Positions 5,701 to 10,176 of a stretch of DNA of 10,176 nt are shown here, piece after piece. The stretch is from contig JAUWMS010000046.1 of the NCBI GenBank assembly GCA_030613045.1, forward strand, positions 1 to 10,176, in the 5' to 3' direction. Each line of letters begins with the position of its first letter. The first letter of the stretch is position 1. Under the pieces are notes generated by a model. That model had not been told where the DNA came from and searched no databases. It was given only the letters and a program-made list of their open reading frames with translations. Origin of the DNA: Candidatus Latescibacterota bacterium (lineage in GTDB: Bacteria; Latescibacterota; 4484-107). A program made the position numbers and the translations under genes.

Positions 5701-8044
5701 CCGCAATCGCACGCACCCGGTTATGCGCCAGACCGTCTTGCGTGGTAAAATTGACGAAGGTATGGCCATCGTAGCGAGATACCCCACCACGGTACGTGCC
5801 AAACCACAGCGCGCCTTCCGCGTCCCGATGGATGGCTCGGACCTGGTCATTCGCCAACCCGTCGCGCATGGTGAAGGTGATAAACCCTTTGCCATCGTAG
5901 CGGGAAACGCCGGCGTCTGTCCCAAACCACAAGGCCCCCGCTTCGTCCTCCGCGATTGCACGCACCCGGTTATGCGCCAGACCATCCTCCGTCGTGAGAT
6001 TAACAAATGTGTGGTCCTCATAGCGAGATACCCCACCTACGGTCCCAATCCACAGCACTCCGTTTGCATCCCGATGGATGGCCCTGATCTCATTATGCAC
6101 CAGGCCATCTTGCGTCGTAAAGGTGGTGAACTCTTTTCCATTGTAGCAAGAAAGGCCATTGCAGGTCCCAAACCACGTCGTCCCATCGGGATCTTGATAG
6201 ATGGCTCGGACCTGGTTATTCGCCAACCCCTCTTTCTCGGTAAAGCGGACAAAGCTCCTGCCATCGTAGCGAGAAACCCCACCGTCATAAGTGCCAAACC
6301 ACAGCCCTCCATCATGATTCCGATAGATGGTTGTCACCCAGTTCGAGGCTAACCCCTCTTTCTCGGTAAAGTTGACGAAACTCCTGCCGTCGTACCGGGA
6401 AACCCCGCCGTCAGCACTTCCGAACCACAGGTCCCCATCTTTCTCACAATAGATGGTTGTCACCCAGTTCGAGACCAACCCATCTCTCTCAGTAAAGTTG
6501 ACGAAGTTCCTGCCATCGTACCGGGAGACGCCGTTTTCTGTTCCGAACCATATAAATCCCGCGGCGTCACTCGCGATGGCATAGACCGTATTACAGGCTA
6601 AGCCATCCAGGTAGGTATAGGTGCGCCACACTCCTTTTTTGAAGGGAGCGAAGCGGAAGCCGATATTGGAAAGGGTCTTGTGCTGGGCCACGTGTAAAAC
6701 GTCTCCGTGAAACGTGAAACGTGAAACGTGAGCGTGCCCTTCTTGTTTAGCTCCATAATAGATATAGTCTCCCGGGGTATAGCATCGCACTTGATAGGGG
6801 CCGGGCTTGAGGTTGATGAAGCGGTATTGGCCGTTTTCATCGCTCAAGGTGCTGGCAACTACGGTGCCCATTTCGGATTTCGGATTTCGGATTTCGGATT
6901 GCTTTGATTGCGGACCTGCTGGTTGTCCCGTGTCGCTGATTCGGACCGCCTGCACACAAACGCCCGCGTGGAGGGTATTATCATGCGTCAGGAGCGTCCC
7001 TGAAATGCTGACGGCTTCCTTCAGCGTGAGGTTGAAAGTACGGTGTTCTCCCGGCGAAAAGCGAAGCCCTACCCGCCAGGTTCCTTTTTCGTTCCACGTG
7101 GCCGAGAGATCAACCGGCCCGGCATTCGGAAAGCATACCATCCGATAGCGGCCTGCATCGTCGGTGGTGGTGCGTAAGAGGGTCTTCCCGTCCCTTCGCA
7201 TCGCTCCATGGTAGGCCTGTTCCAGACGAACCCCCGCACCGGCGAGAGGGTTTCCTGCCTCATCGCAAATTTTTCCAGATAGCACCATGGGACGAGCGAG
7301 ATCGTTTGGAGTGGGAAGGTCGGCTCCCACACAACAGGCATCCCCCATCAATATCCCATCGTGTCGGTTCCCGGACGAAGCCCCCGCGTCCCCCGAATCG
7401 AAGTTCCAAAGCCCCACGAGTCCTGTTTCGTCTCCCGTTAACCTCCGGAACATGGAAGCCTGAATCTGTTCCTCCGTGCGGGCGACCTTCCATACGCGCA
7501 CCTCGTCCAATTGTCCCTTGAAATCGTCGTTGTCCGACCAATGCGGCTTACCGAAATAGTTCTCTTCGTCATTACTGATCGCCGAAAAGCTGCCGGTATA
7601 TCCATGTTCTCCCACCAATATCCCATTGAGATATAGCCTCATGCCCTTCCTGCCAGACACACAGGCAATATGAACCCACCGATGCAATCGCAAGACGTCG
7701 GGCACTTTGATACAATACAATTTCATTTGAATATAGATGAAGAATTGCAAATCCGAGGTGTATTCGTCATTATTCACCACCATGGTCCGCCATTTTTCCC
7801 CGGACCCAAAACCGAACGGCTGAGAGTAATAGCCCAGCCGCTCCCACTTGACCCATCCTTCCACCGTGGCTTCGGAAAGGTCGTTGAAGATGTTGGAGGG
7901 CAATTGGACGTAATCGCCCTGTCCGTCCAGTTCGAGCACGCGGTTCTGGGCGGTTGCGGTAAGAGCAAATATGGGAGGCAACGGAAGGATGAAAAAGATC
8001 AGTCCGAGCCTCCACACCGCACGTTTCAAGAATTGGACAAGCAT
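2750..8044 (-). CDS. Hybrid sensor histidine kinase with LamG-like domain and 14-blade propeller
   Basis: This is a 1764-residue membrane sensor. A signal peptide (1-33, ending near 'TATAQ') leads to a LamG/concanavalin-like domain (about 35-222), two carboxypeptidase-regulatory-like beta domains (about 254-342 and 346-430), fourteen '[13 protein letters not shown]' propeller repeats (about 478-1060) and a Y_Y_Y domain (about 1066-1178). One membrane span (about 1182-1208) and a coiled coil (1210-1255) follow. HisKA has SHDIRTP with phospho-histidine H1263. HATPase (1385-1507) has N1399/N1403, DTGTG at 1442 and GTGLGL at 1470. A receiver (1534-1652) has D1540/D1541, D1584 and K1636. A C-terminal extension (about 1665-1730) is a helical type common behind such receivers. 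Start ATG 8044 has AGGTG seven bases upstream. The periplasmic layout matches Bacteroides hybrid systems that sense glycans, suggesting a polysaccharide or polymer ligand. The DNA-binding output is the separate gene overlapping its stop. Six heptamer arrays and one other repeat have been inserted without breaking the frame. Kinase identity is certain; ligand is inferred. Confidence 0.95.
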   Translation of the reverse strand: MLVQFLKRAVWRLGLIFFILPLPPIFALTATAQNRVLELDGQGDYVQLPSNIFNDLSEATVEGWVKWERLGYYSQPFGFGSGEKWRTMVVNNDEYTSDLQFFIYIQMKLYCIKVPDVLRLHRWVHIACVSGRKGMRLYLNGILVGEHGYTGSFSAISNDEENYFGKPHWSDNDDFKGQLDEVRVWKVARTEEQIQASMFRRLTGDETGLVGLWNFDSGDAGASSGNRHDGILMGDACCVGADLPTPNDLARPMVLSGKICDEAGNPLAGAGVRLEQAYHGAMRRDGKTLLRTTTDDAGRYRMVCFPNAGPVDLSATWNEKGTWRVGLRFSPGEHRTFNLTLKEAVSISGTLLTHDNTLHAGVCVQAVRISDTGQPAGPQSKQSEIRNPKSEMGTVVASTLSDENGQYRFINLKPGPYQVRCYTPGDYIYYGAKQEGHAHVSRFTFHGDVLHVAQHKTLSNIGFRFAPFKKGVWRTYTYLDGLACNTVYAIASDAAGFIWFGTENGVSRYDGRNFVNFTERDGLVSNWVTTIYCEKDGDLWFGSADGGVSRYDGRSFVNFTEKEGLASNWVTTIYRNHDGGLWFGTYDGGVSRYDGRSFVRFTEKEGLANNQVRAIYQDPDGTTWFGTCNGLSCYNGKEFTTFTTQDGLVHNEIRAIHRDANGVLWIGTVGGVSRYEDHTFVNLTTEDGLAHNRVRAIAEDEAGALWFGTDAGVSRYDGKGFITFTMRDGLANDQVRAIHRDAEGALWFGTYRGGVSRYDGHTFVNFTTQDGLAHNRVRAIAEDEAGALWFGTDGGASRGVYPEHKQRDGQTFVNYTTQDGLPYDRVNALYRSTDGMLWFGTDGGGLSRYDGQRFETWDEGDGLAYNQINVIEEAPDGALWIGAKARGVSRLDGNRRIFQILTGKDGLTDGHVRAIYGDADGILWFGTNAGGVFRYDGKRLVALTVEDGLLSNHVEAIYPGPDGRLWFGTKRGISRYDGERFFDLTKEEGLADDYVLVIHESSDGRLWLGTDSGGVCAFDGTNWTSLDTRDGLADNTVYAIHEDREGALWFGTNSGLTRYRRHASPPAVRIVSVQTDRKYTDPAAVPPITAGSRVTIEVHTIDFKTHPEKRQVRFRITKSASPITNHHSPLTADWGRPTRETSFDWTPRKTGDYVFDVQAIDRDLNTSEPARIALIVVPPWYLNGWIAVPVWGGLFLLLSSSVFFGARYYAKRREAQRLQGHILQQERHTREVLEKSNVELQKAKETAETANQAKSTFLANISHDIRTPLNAILGYAQLLLRKPDLPGAHREAISTIKDSGNHLLELINEVLDISKIEAGRLELEESDFNLTGLIEGLSVMFQLRCRQKGLRWRVAWQRPESQHDPKLPNPQSAIRNPQSDSRALWVHGDKGKLRQILMNLLSNAVKFTESGEITLRITESQTTNDEGQRTTDDSRFTFEVTDTGTGISPQDRKAIFQPFIQSKEGPKKEGTGLGLTIAKRLVELMGGAIAFESTPKQGSRFFFTVPFKPPTEEVPPRSVDSGKQVTRLAAGYHVNALVADDNRENRTVLSRMLADIGVGVTPAEDGQQVLESVRAERPDIIFMDIRMPVMDGFEATQRIMKEYRDDRPKLVVVSASALVHERQRYFEAGFDDFIPKPVRAGRVYECLARLLRVEYEYEETKGPQTAFEIMVLPAPLLSRLRQAAEFGEVTDLEESLDEVSKMDEQGRALAHRLRALSRNFDMEGILELLETMSNAECPMPNAQCPMPTPQSPLTNPPAGAIRHE
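2783..2852. repeat. Mosaic heptamer array at the kinase/regulator junction
   Basis: Ten 7-bp units run GGTGAGT, GGTGATT, GGGGAGT, then GGGCATT three times, CGGCATT, GGGCATT, CGGCATT and GCTCATT. Two word families (GGTGATT and GGCATT) are fused in one array. It encodes the last repeat-like stretch of the kinase (residues about 1731-1754, rich in 'NAQCPMP') and sits just upstream of the regulator start codon at 2757. Confidence 0.9.
3735..3804. repeat. Heptamer array inside the kinase ATPase domain
   Basis: Ten 7-bp units run GTGAAAC, GTGAGTC, GTCTGTT, GTCCGTT, GTCCCTC, GTCATTC, GTCGTTT, GTGATTC, GGTAATT and CGTAATG. On the coding strand they encode about residues 1415-1437 ('[20 protein letters not shown]'), an extra loop between the strands before the DTGTG motif. 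Frame is preserved and all nucleotide-binding motifs are intact. Confidence 0.8.
3908..3942. repeat. Heptamer array, GGATTGC family, between HisKA and ATPase domains
   Basis: Five units (AGATTGC, GGATTGC, GGATTGC, GGATTGG, GGATTGG) encode '[13 protein letters not shown]' at about residues 1368-1380 of the kinase, just before the conserved [15 protein letters not shown] segment. The same family is found at 6875-6909 and 9765-9792. Confidence 0.88.
4652..4686. repeat. Heptamer array, GGTGATT family, in the Y_Y_Y domain
   Basis: Five units (GGTGAGT twice, GGTGATT twice, GGTGAGG) encode '[11 protein letters not shown]' at about residues 1121-1131. This would be a loop of the periplasmic Y_Y_Y domain, between 'VRFRITK' and 'TSFDWTP'. 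A weaker flanking unit CGTAATT (4694-4700) resembles the words at 3791-3804. Confidence 0.88.
4861..6613 (-). repeat. Fourteen tandem two-component propeller repeats
   Basis: Within the kinase, a block of about 41-42 codons recurs fourteen times (residues about 478-1060), each with a '[13 protein letters not shown]' core and a 'F..FT..DGL..N.V.AI' edge. Fourteen units match the two seven-bladed propellers known in the sensor part of hybrid two-component systems. Blade 4 (SCYNG), blade 5 (SRYED) and blade 13 (CAFDG) diverge most. Blade 8 carries an extra insertion. Confidence 0.93.
5619..5650. repeat. Dispersed 'CATCCTGAGC'-type repeat fragment in blade 8
   Basis: On the coding strand this segment reads GAGTTTATCCTGAGC followed by ATAAGCAAAGGGATGG. 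That resembles a widespread bacterial dispersed repeat whose usual words are 'TTCATCCTGAGC' and 'GTCGAAGGATG' (recalled, not searched). In the kinase frame it encodes 'GVYPEHKQR' (residues 799-807), replacing the 'YDG' turn that the neighbouring blades have. It adds about eight residues to blade 8. Confidence 0.6.
6707..6734. repeat. Heptamer array, GTGAAAC family, after the second carboxypeptidase-like domain
   Basis: Three exact GTGAAAC units and a GTGAGCG encode 'AHVSRFTFH' (about residues 438-446) between the second beta domain and the propeller. The reverse-complement family is the array at 1056-1097. Confidence 0.82.
6875..6909. repeat. Heptamer array, GGATTTC family, in the second carboxypeptidase-like domain
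   Basis: Units GGATTTC three times, GGATTGC and a degenerate TTTGATT encode '[12 protein letters not shown]' at about residues 380-391, splitting the beta domain between '[12 protein letters not shown]' and '[15 protein letters not shown]'. The frame is preserved. Confidence 0.88.
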
Positions 8045-8226
8045 ATATTACACCTGCATGTTCGCTGGAATATAATCCACATCAGAATGCTCGTGTGACC
8101 GTCTCGGACACCTCCATAGTTCCTCAGGCAGGGGAAGAATCTGTTGGAATGGAAGGAGGGAGTTCATCGAGACACGAATGATCTTTTGAAAACAAATCGG
8201 GGTATCCCTTCTATAACAATACGGGA

Positions 8227-9849
8227 TCACTCCCTTTCTCCAAAGACCTGCGTCCTGTACACGTAGAATTCCGCCCCTTCCCGCCACGCCCCCCCGGGCA
8301 ATCCCGCCTTCCGGCAAAGGGATTCCATCTCCTCCTCCACCGTAGCCCATCCCGCCTCCACAGGCACCTCAGGCAGATACGTCGCGCCCCGGCCTCCCTT
8401 CATCATAATGATCCCATGCTCTCCCATCTCGAATTCGCTCAGATCCTCGATCTTGTACACATTGGTCAGATACACCGACACCTTGATCCGCACATCGTTC
8501 AACTCCGCCTTCGAAAGCGGATGAAACCGGGGATCCCGGAACCCGGCCGCCCCCGCCATCTCAGGAACCAGCCTATACAGCGGCTCGTCGCTTTCGTGAT
8601 GCCCGATACATCCCCGAAGCTCCCCGTGCTTCGTCAGTGTGACAAACACGCCGCGTTGCTCCTTTAACACCTCGAACTTCGGCTCGAACGCAGGCACTTT
8701 CCCCGACTTCAAATAGCCCTCCATCGTTGCTCGCGCCATTCGGAGAAGCTCCTGCTGAGCCTCTCGATCCAAAGGCTCATATTCCACCCTTCGGGCTTGA
8801 TTCCTCGAGGGCGAAGCCTTTCTCGAATTTTTCTTTTTCATCTCCGTGCCCCCCTTCTTCGCGTTCCTGTAAATGACCGCCGCACCATAGCCGACCACGT
8901 ATCCTCCGCGTTCCCCGGTCACCTCGTTGGAATTGGTTCGGGCGATCACCCTGACTTGATCGGCTCCCATCGCCCGGGCCGCCATCTCTGCCACCACAAT
9001 GGGGCCTCCTCCGCACGCCTGAAACGTCCCGCTCGCAAGCCCCTCCCACAGCTTCTCCGGTTGAAACGCCTCCACAGCCCTCAAAGTCCGCGCATCCGTC
9101 CGCACGCAAGCCTCGTAGGAATGGCCGTGATAGAGATCGGAACTCGCCACGATCAGCACGTTTTTCCCCTTGCAGGCGGAAACAATCGCCTCGGCCAAAC
9201 GTCGGCAGGTCGTCCTCGTCCGATCTCCCCTCACCATCGGAACGATCCGGAGCTTCTTCCCAAGCGCCCGCTGCAAAAAAGGAAGCTCCACCTCCACGGA
9301 GTGCTCCCTCCCATGCCCCGTCCTGGTAAAGCGAATCGCGTCGTCCTGAGCGATGATCGCCCTGGCAAGCTTCGTATCCACGGGAACGATCCCCAGCGGC
9401 GTCTCATACCCTCCCCGGTCCCAGACGGATACGCCCCGGAAGCCCTCGTGGTGGCTGGGGCCGATCACGATCACTGCGTCGAACGGCTTCCCGACGATCT
9501 GCTTGAAACCTGCCGCCGCGATCCGACCGGAATAGGGATATCCGGCGTGGGGACAGACCAGAGCGATCACCTCACCATCAATCTCGACAGCCTGAGCAGC
9601 CTCCAGCAGATCGTTCACCTGACTCTCCAGCACCTCTCGATCCCTGGGATAGAAACTTCCGGCCGCGGCCATGCGGCGCACGTCCCCCGGAGCGATTCTT
9701 TCCTCAGCCGCTCCCGAACAGCTTGTGAGGAGGCCCATCAACACCACCCACATCCACCCCACCCGGATTTGGGATTGCGGATTTCGGATTTCGGAGTGAA
9801 AACCCCAACCCTTAGAACCCCAACTTACAATCCCGCTTCGCATTTTCAT
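8227..9849 (-). CDS. Lipoprotein fusing MEMO1-family (protein B) and AMMECR1 (protein A) domains
   Basis: The 540-residue product joins two components of the 'AmmeMemoRadiSam' set. Residues 1-44 are a lipoprotein signal (basic n-region, core WVVLMGLL, lipobox LTSC with C44). Residues about 56-327 are a MEMO1-type domain in which the residues matching human MEMO1 metal-site and pocket positions H49, H81, D189, H192 and C244 are seen: H101 in CPHAGY, H133/H134 in GPSHH, D238 and H241 in SSDLYHGH, and C279 in ACGGGP. A Lys/Arg/Ser-rich linker (about 330-353) leads to an AMMECR1 domain (about 355-537) with the hallmark LRGCIG (411-416). The start at 9849 is set by AAGGAG five bases upstream. The frame runs on to 10032 only through repeat DNA and a TTG. 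The molecular role of these families in bacteria is not settled; metal-linked redox chemistry is known for human MEMO1. The radical SAM partner is not in the window. A heptamer array lies within the signal peptide coding region. Confidence 0.9.
   Translation of the reverse strand: MKMRSGIVSWGSKGWGFHSEIRNPQSQIRVGWMWVVLMGLLTSCSGAAEERIAPGDVRRMAAAGSFYPRDREVLESQVNDLLEAAQAVEIDGEVIALVCPHAGYPYSGRIAAAGFKQIVGKPFDAVIVIGPSHHEGFRGVSVWDRGGYETPLGIVPVDTKLARAIIAQDDAIRFTRTGHGREHSVEVELPFLQRALGKKLRIVPMVRGDRTRTTCRRLAEAIVSACKGKNVLIVASSDLYHGHSYEACVRTDARTLRAVEAFQPEKLWEGLASGTFQACGGGPIVVAEMAARAMGADQVRVIARTNSNEVTGERGGYVVGYGAAVIYRNAKKGGTEMKKKNSRKASPSRNQARRVEYEPLDREAQQELLRMARATMEGYLKSGKVPAFEPKFEVLKEQRGVFVTLTKHGELRGCIGHHESDEPLYRLVPEMAGAAGFRDPRFHPLSKAELNDVRIKVSVYLTNVYKIEDLSEFEMGEHGIIMMKGGRGATYLPEVPVEAGWATVEEEMESLCRKAGLPGGAWREGAEFYVYRTQVFGERE
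8839..8856 (-). promoter_or_regulatory. Possible internal start and ribosome site for the AMMECR1 half
   Basis: On the minus strand a purine run GAAGGGGGG precedes an in-frame ATG (8841-8839, residue 337) with CACGGAG between them. The downstream codons give MKKKNSRKASPSRNQARR and then the AMMECR1 domain. It may be the relic of a separate gene start from before the fusion, or a working site that makes an unanchored AMMECR1 protein of about 204 residues. Confidence 0.4.
9765..9792. repeat. Heptamer array, GGATTTC family, inside the lipoprotein signal peptide
   Basis: Four units (GGATTTG, GGATTGC, GGATTTC, GGATTTC) encode 'SEIRNPQSQI' at residues 19-28, between the start codon and the hydrophobic core of the signal. 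Two more units (GGATTTT twice, 9869-9882) lie just upstream of the gene. Confidence 0.85.
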
Positions 9850-9854
9850 AGTTT

Positions 9855-9860
9855 CTCCTT
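9855..9860 (-). promoter_or_regulatory. Shine-Dalgarno AAGGAG of the MEMO1-AMMECR1 gene
   Basis: AAGGAG lies five bases before ATG 9849-9847. It decides the start: the longer frame to 10032 runs through a dispersed hairpin and heptamer repeats, and the later ATG at residue 33 would give a signal peptide without a basic n-region. Confidence 0.75.
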
Positions 9861-9883
9861 CCGACTTCGGATTTTGGATTTTT

Positions 9884-9966
9884 GCACCGCAAAGTCGCAA
9901 AGGACGCCAAGAAAGGCAAAAACCAAAGTCTTGAAGTTCTTTGCGCTCTTCGCGTCTTTGCGGTGC
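9884..9966. repeat. Dispersed inverted repeat (GCACCGCAAAG hairpin)
   Basis: Perfect 11-bp ends GCACCGCAAAG (9884-9894) and CTTTGCGGTGC (9956-9966) enclose further imperfectly paired arms ('CGCAAAGGACGCCAAG' against 'CTTTGCGCTCTTCGCG'). This makes a long hairpin of about 83 bp. From memory, 'TTTGCG..CTTCGCGTCTTTGCGG' words are a common non-coding repeat in environmental genomes. A partial relative, 'CTTTGCGGCTTTGCGTG', appears near 1104-1120. It occupies the region upstream of the MEMO1-AMMECR1 gene, where a promoter would be expected. Confidence 0.7.
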
Positions 9967-9970
9967 GTAG

Positions 9971-9991
9971 TCATTCCGTAATCCGCAATCC
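9971..9991. repeat. Short heptamer array, GGATTGC family
   Basis: Three units, minus strand GGATTGC, GGATTAC and GGAATGA, abut the right end of the 9884-9966 hairpin. They link the hairpin repeat to the heptamer class found throughout the window. Confidence 0.65.
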
Positions 9992-10025
9992 GAGAAAACC
10001 CAACCATATCCCCAGCACGTCCCCA

Positions 10026-10176
10026 CTACCAAAAGATACCATCCTTCTCATAGCATAGCACCAGAGCCGCAGCTTCTTTGTAGTGCCTGTGCATCGCCTT
10101 GGTTTCAAGATAGGGCATAAACAATCTTTCAACCGGGAACGTTCTCTTCAGAAGATAGGAATGCTTAAACTTGCAG
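10026..10176 (-). CDS. Unidentified protein, C-terminal end only
   Basis: Forty-nine codons enter from the right edge and stop at TAG (10028-10026). The other two minus-strand frames close within the first 30 bases of the edge. The visible tail includes 'YLLKRTFPVERLFMPYLETK' and ends 'CYEKDGIFW'. It is rich in basic and aromatic residues with no recognisable motif, and I do not recognise the family. It lies 177 bp upstream of the MEMO1-AMMECR1 start on the same strand, so co-transcription is possible, but the gap is filled with repeats. It does not resemble the radical SAM component that usually accompanies the next gene, although only a short tail is visible. Confidence 0.5.
   Translation of the reverse strand, partial: CKFKHSYLLKRTFPVERLFMPYLETKAMHRHYKEAAALVLCYEKDGIFW

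Noticed and set aside
5348..6352. 334-codon open frame on the plus strand across the propeller
   Set aside because: Its apparent internal repeats mirror the propeller repeats of the kinase on the other strand; no ribosome site or independent domain was seen.
8045..8226. Promoter or terminator between the MEMO1-AMMECR1 gene and the kinase
   Set aside because: Only a TATATT without a matching -35 and a 4-bp stem were found; neither supports a call, and no sigma-54 element is present here.
8797..9981. 394-codon open frame on the plus strand
   Set aside because: It is antisense to the MEMO1-AMMECR1 gene, has no family motif, and is a product of the G+C-rich codon pattern of the real gene.
9850..10032. 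Extension of the MEMO1-AMMECR1 frame to a TTG at 10032
   Set aside because: The extension is translated from a dispersed hairpin and heptamers, and it would hide the lipoprotein signal; AAGGAG supports the ATG at 9849.

Overview
All recognisable genes in this window lie on the minus strand. From right to left they are: the C-terminal end of an unidentified protein (10026-10176); a lipoprotein fusing a MEMO1-family domain to an AMMECR1 domain (8227-9849); a 1764-residue hybrid sensor histidine kinase (2750-8044); its apparent partner, a sigma-54 enhancer-binding response regulator (1138-2757, overlapping the kinase by 8 bp); a 655-bp non-coding region rich in regulatory palindromes and dispersed repeats; and the first ~160 codons of a secreted or surface protein cut by the left edge (1-482).

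The organism looks like an uncultivated Gram-negative bacterium. Signs are a lipoprotein signal, a periplasmic two-component propeller sensor, sigma-54 signalling, and an unusual load of 7-bp tandem repeats ('ATTGGTG', 'GGATTGC', 'GCATTGG', 'GTGAAAC' and similar words). From memory, such repeats occur in groups such as KSB1, Modulibacteria (KSB3), Poribacteria and cyanobacteria. The phylum cannot be fixed from the sequence.

The centre of the window is a signalling circuit. The kinase has a LamG-like domain, two carboxypeptidase-regulatory-like domains, a 14-blade double propeller and a Y_Y_Y domain outside the cell. One membrane span joins these to HisKA, HATPase and receiver domains inside. 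This resembles Bacteroides glycan-sensing hybrid systems, but the output is a separate protein: a receiver, coiled coil and GAFTGA-type AAA+ domain ending in a winged helix instead of the usual Fis-type helix-turn-helix. Just beyond its gene lies a good minus-strand sigma-54 promoter (649-664) with several inverted repeats 70-190 bp upstream of it, placed to drive the surface protein at 1-482. The simplest inference is a self-contained sense-and-respond module: external polymer, kinase, enhancer-binding protein, sigma-54 promoter, surface protein.

A second theme is invasion by heptamer repeats. At least six arrays lie inside the kinase gene without breaking its frame, four of them within or beside folded domains. 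Another sits inside the signal peptide of the MEMO1-AMMECR1 lipoprotein. Others occupy intergenic DNA together with larger hairpin-type dispersed repeats.
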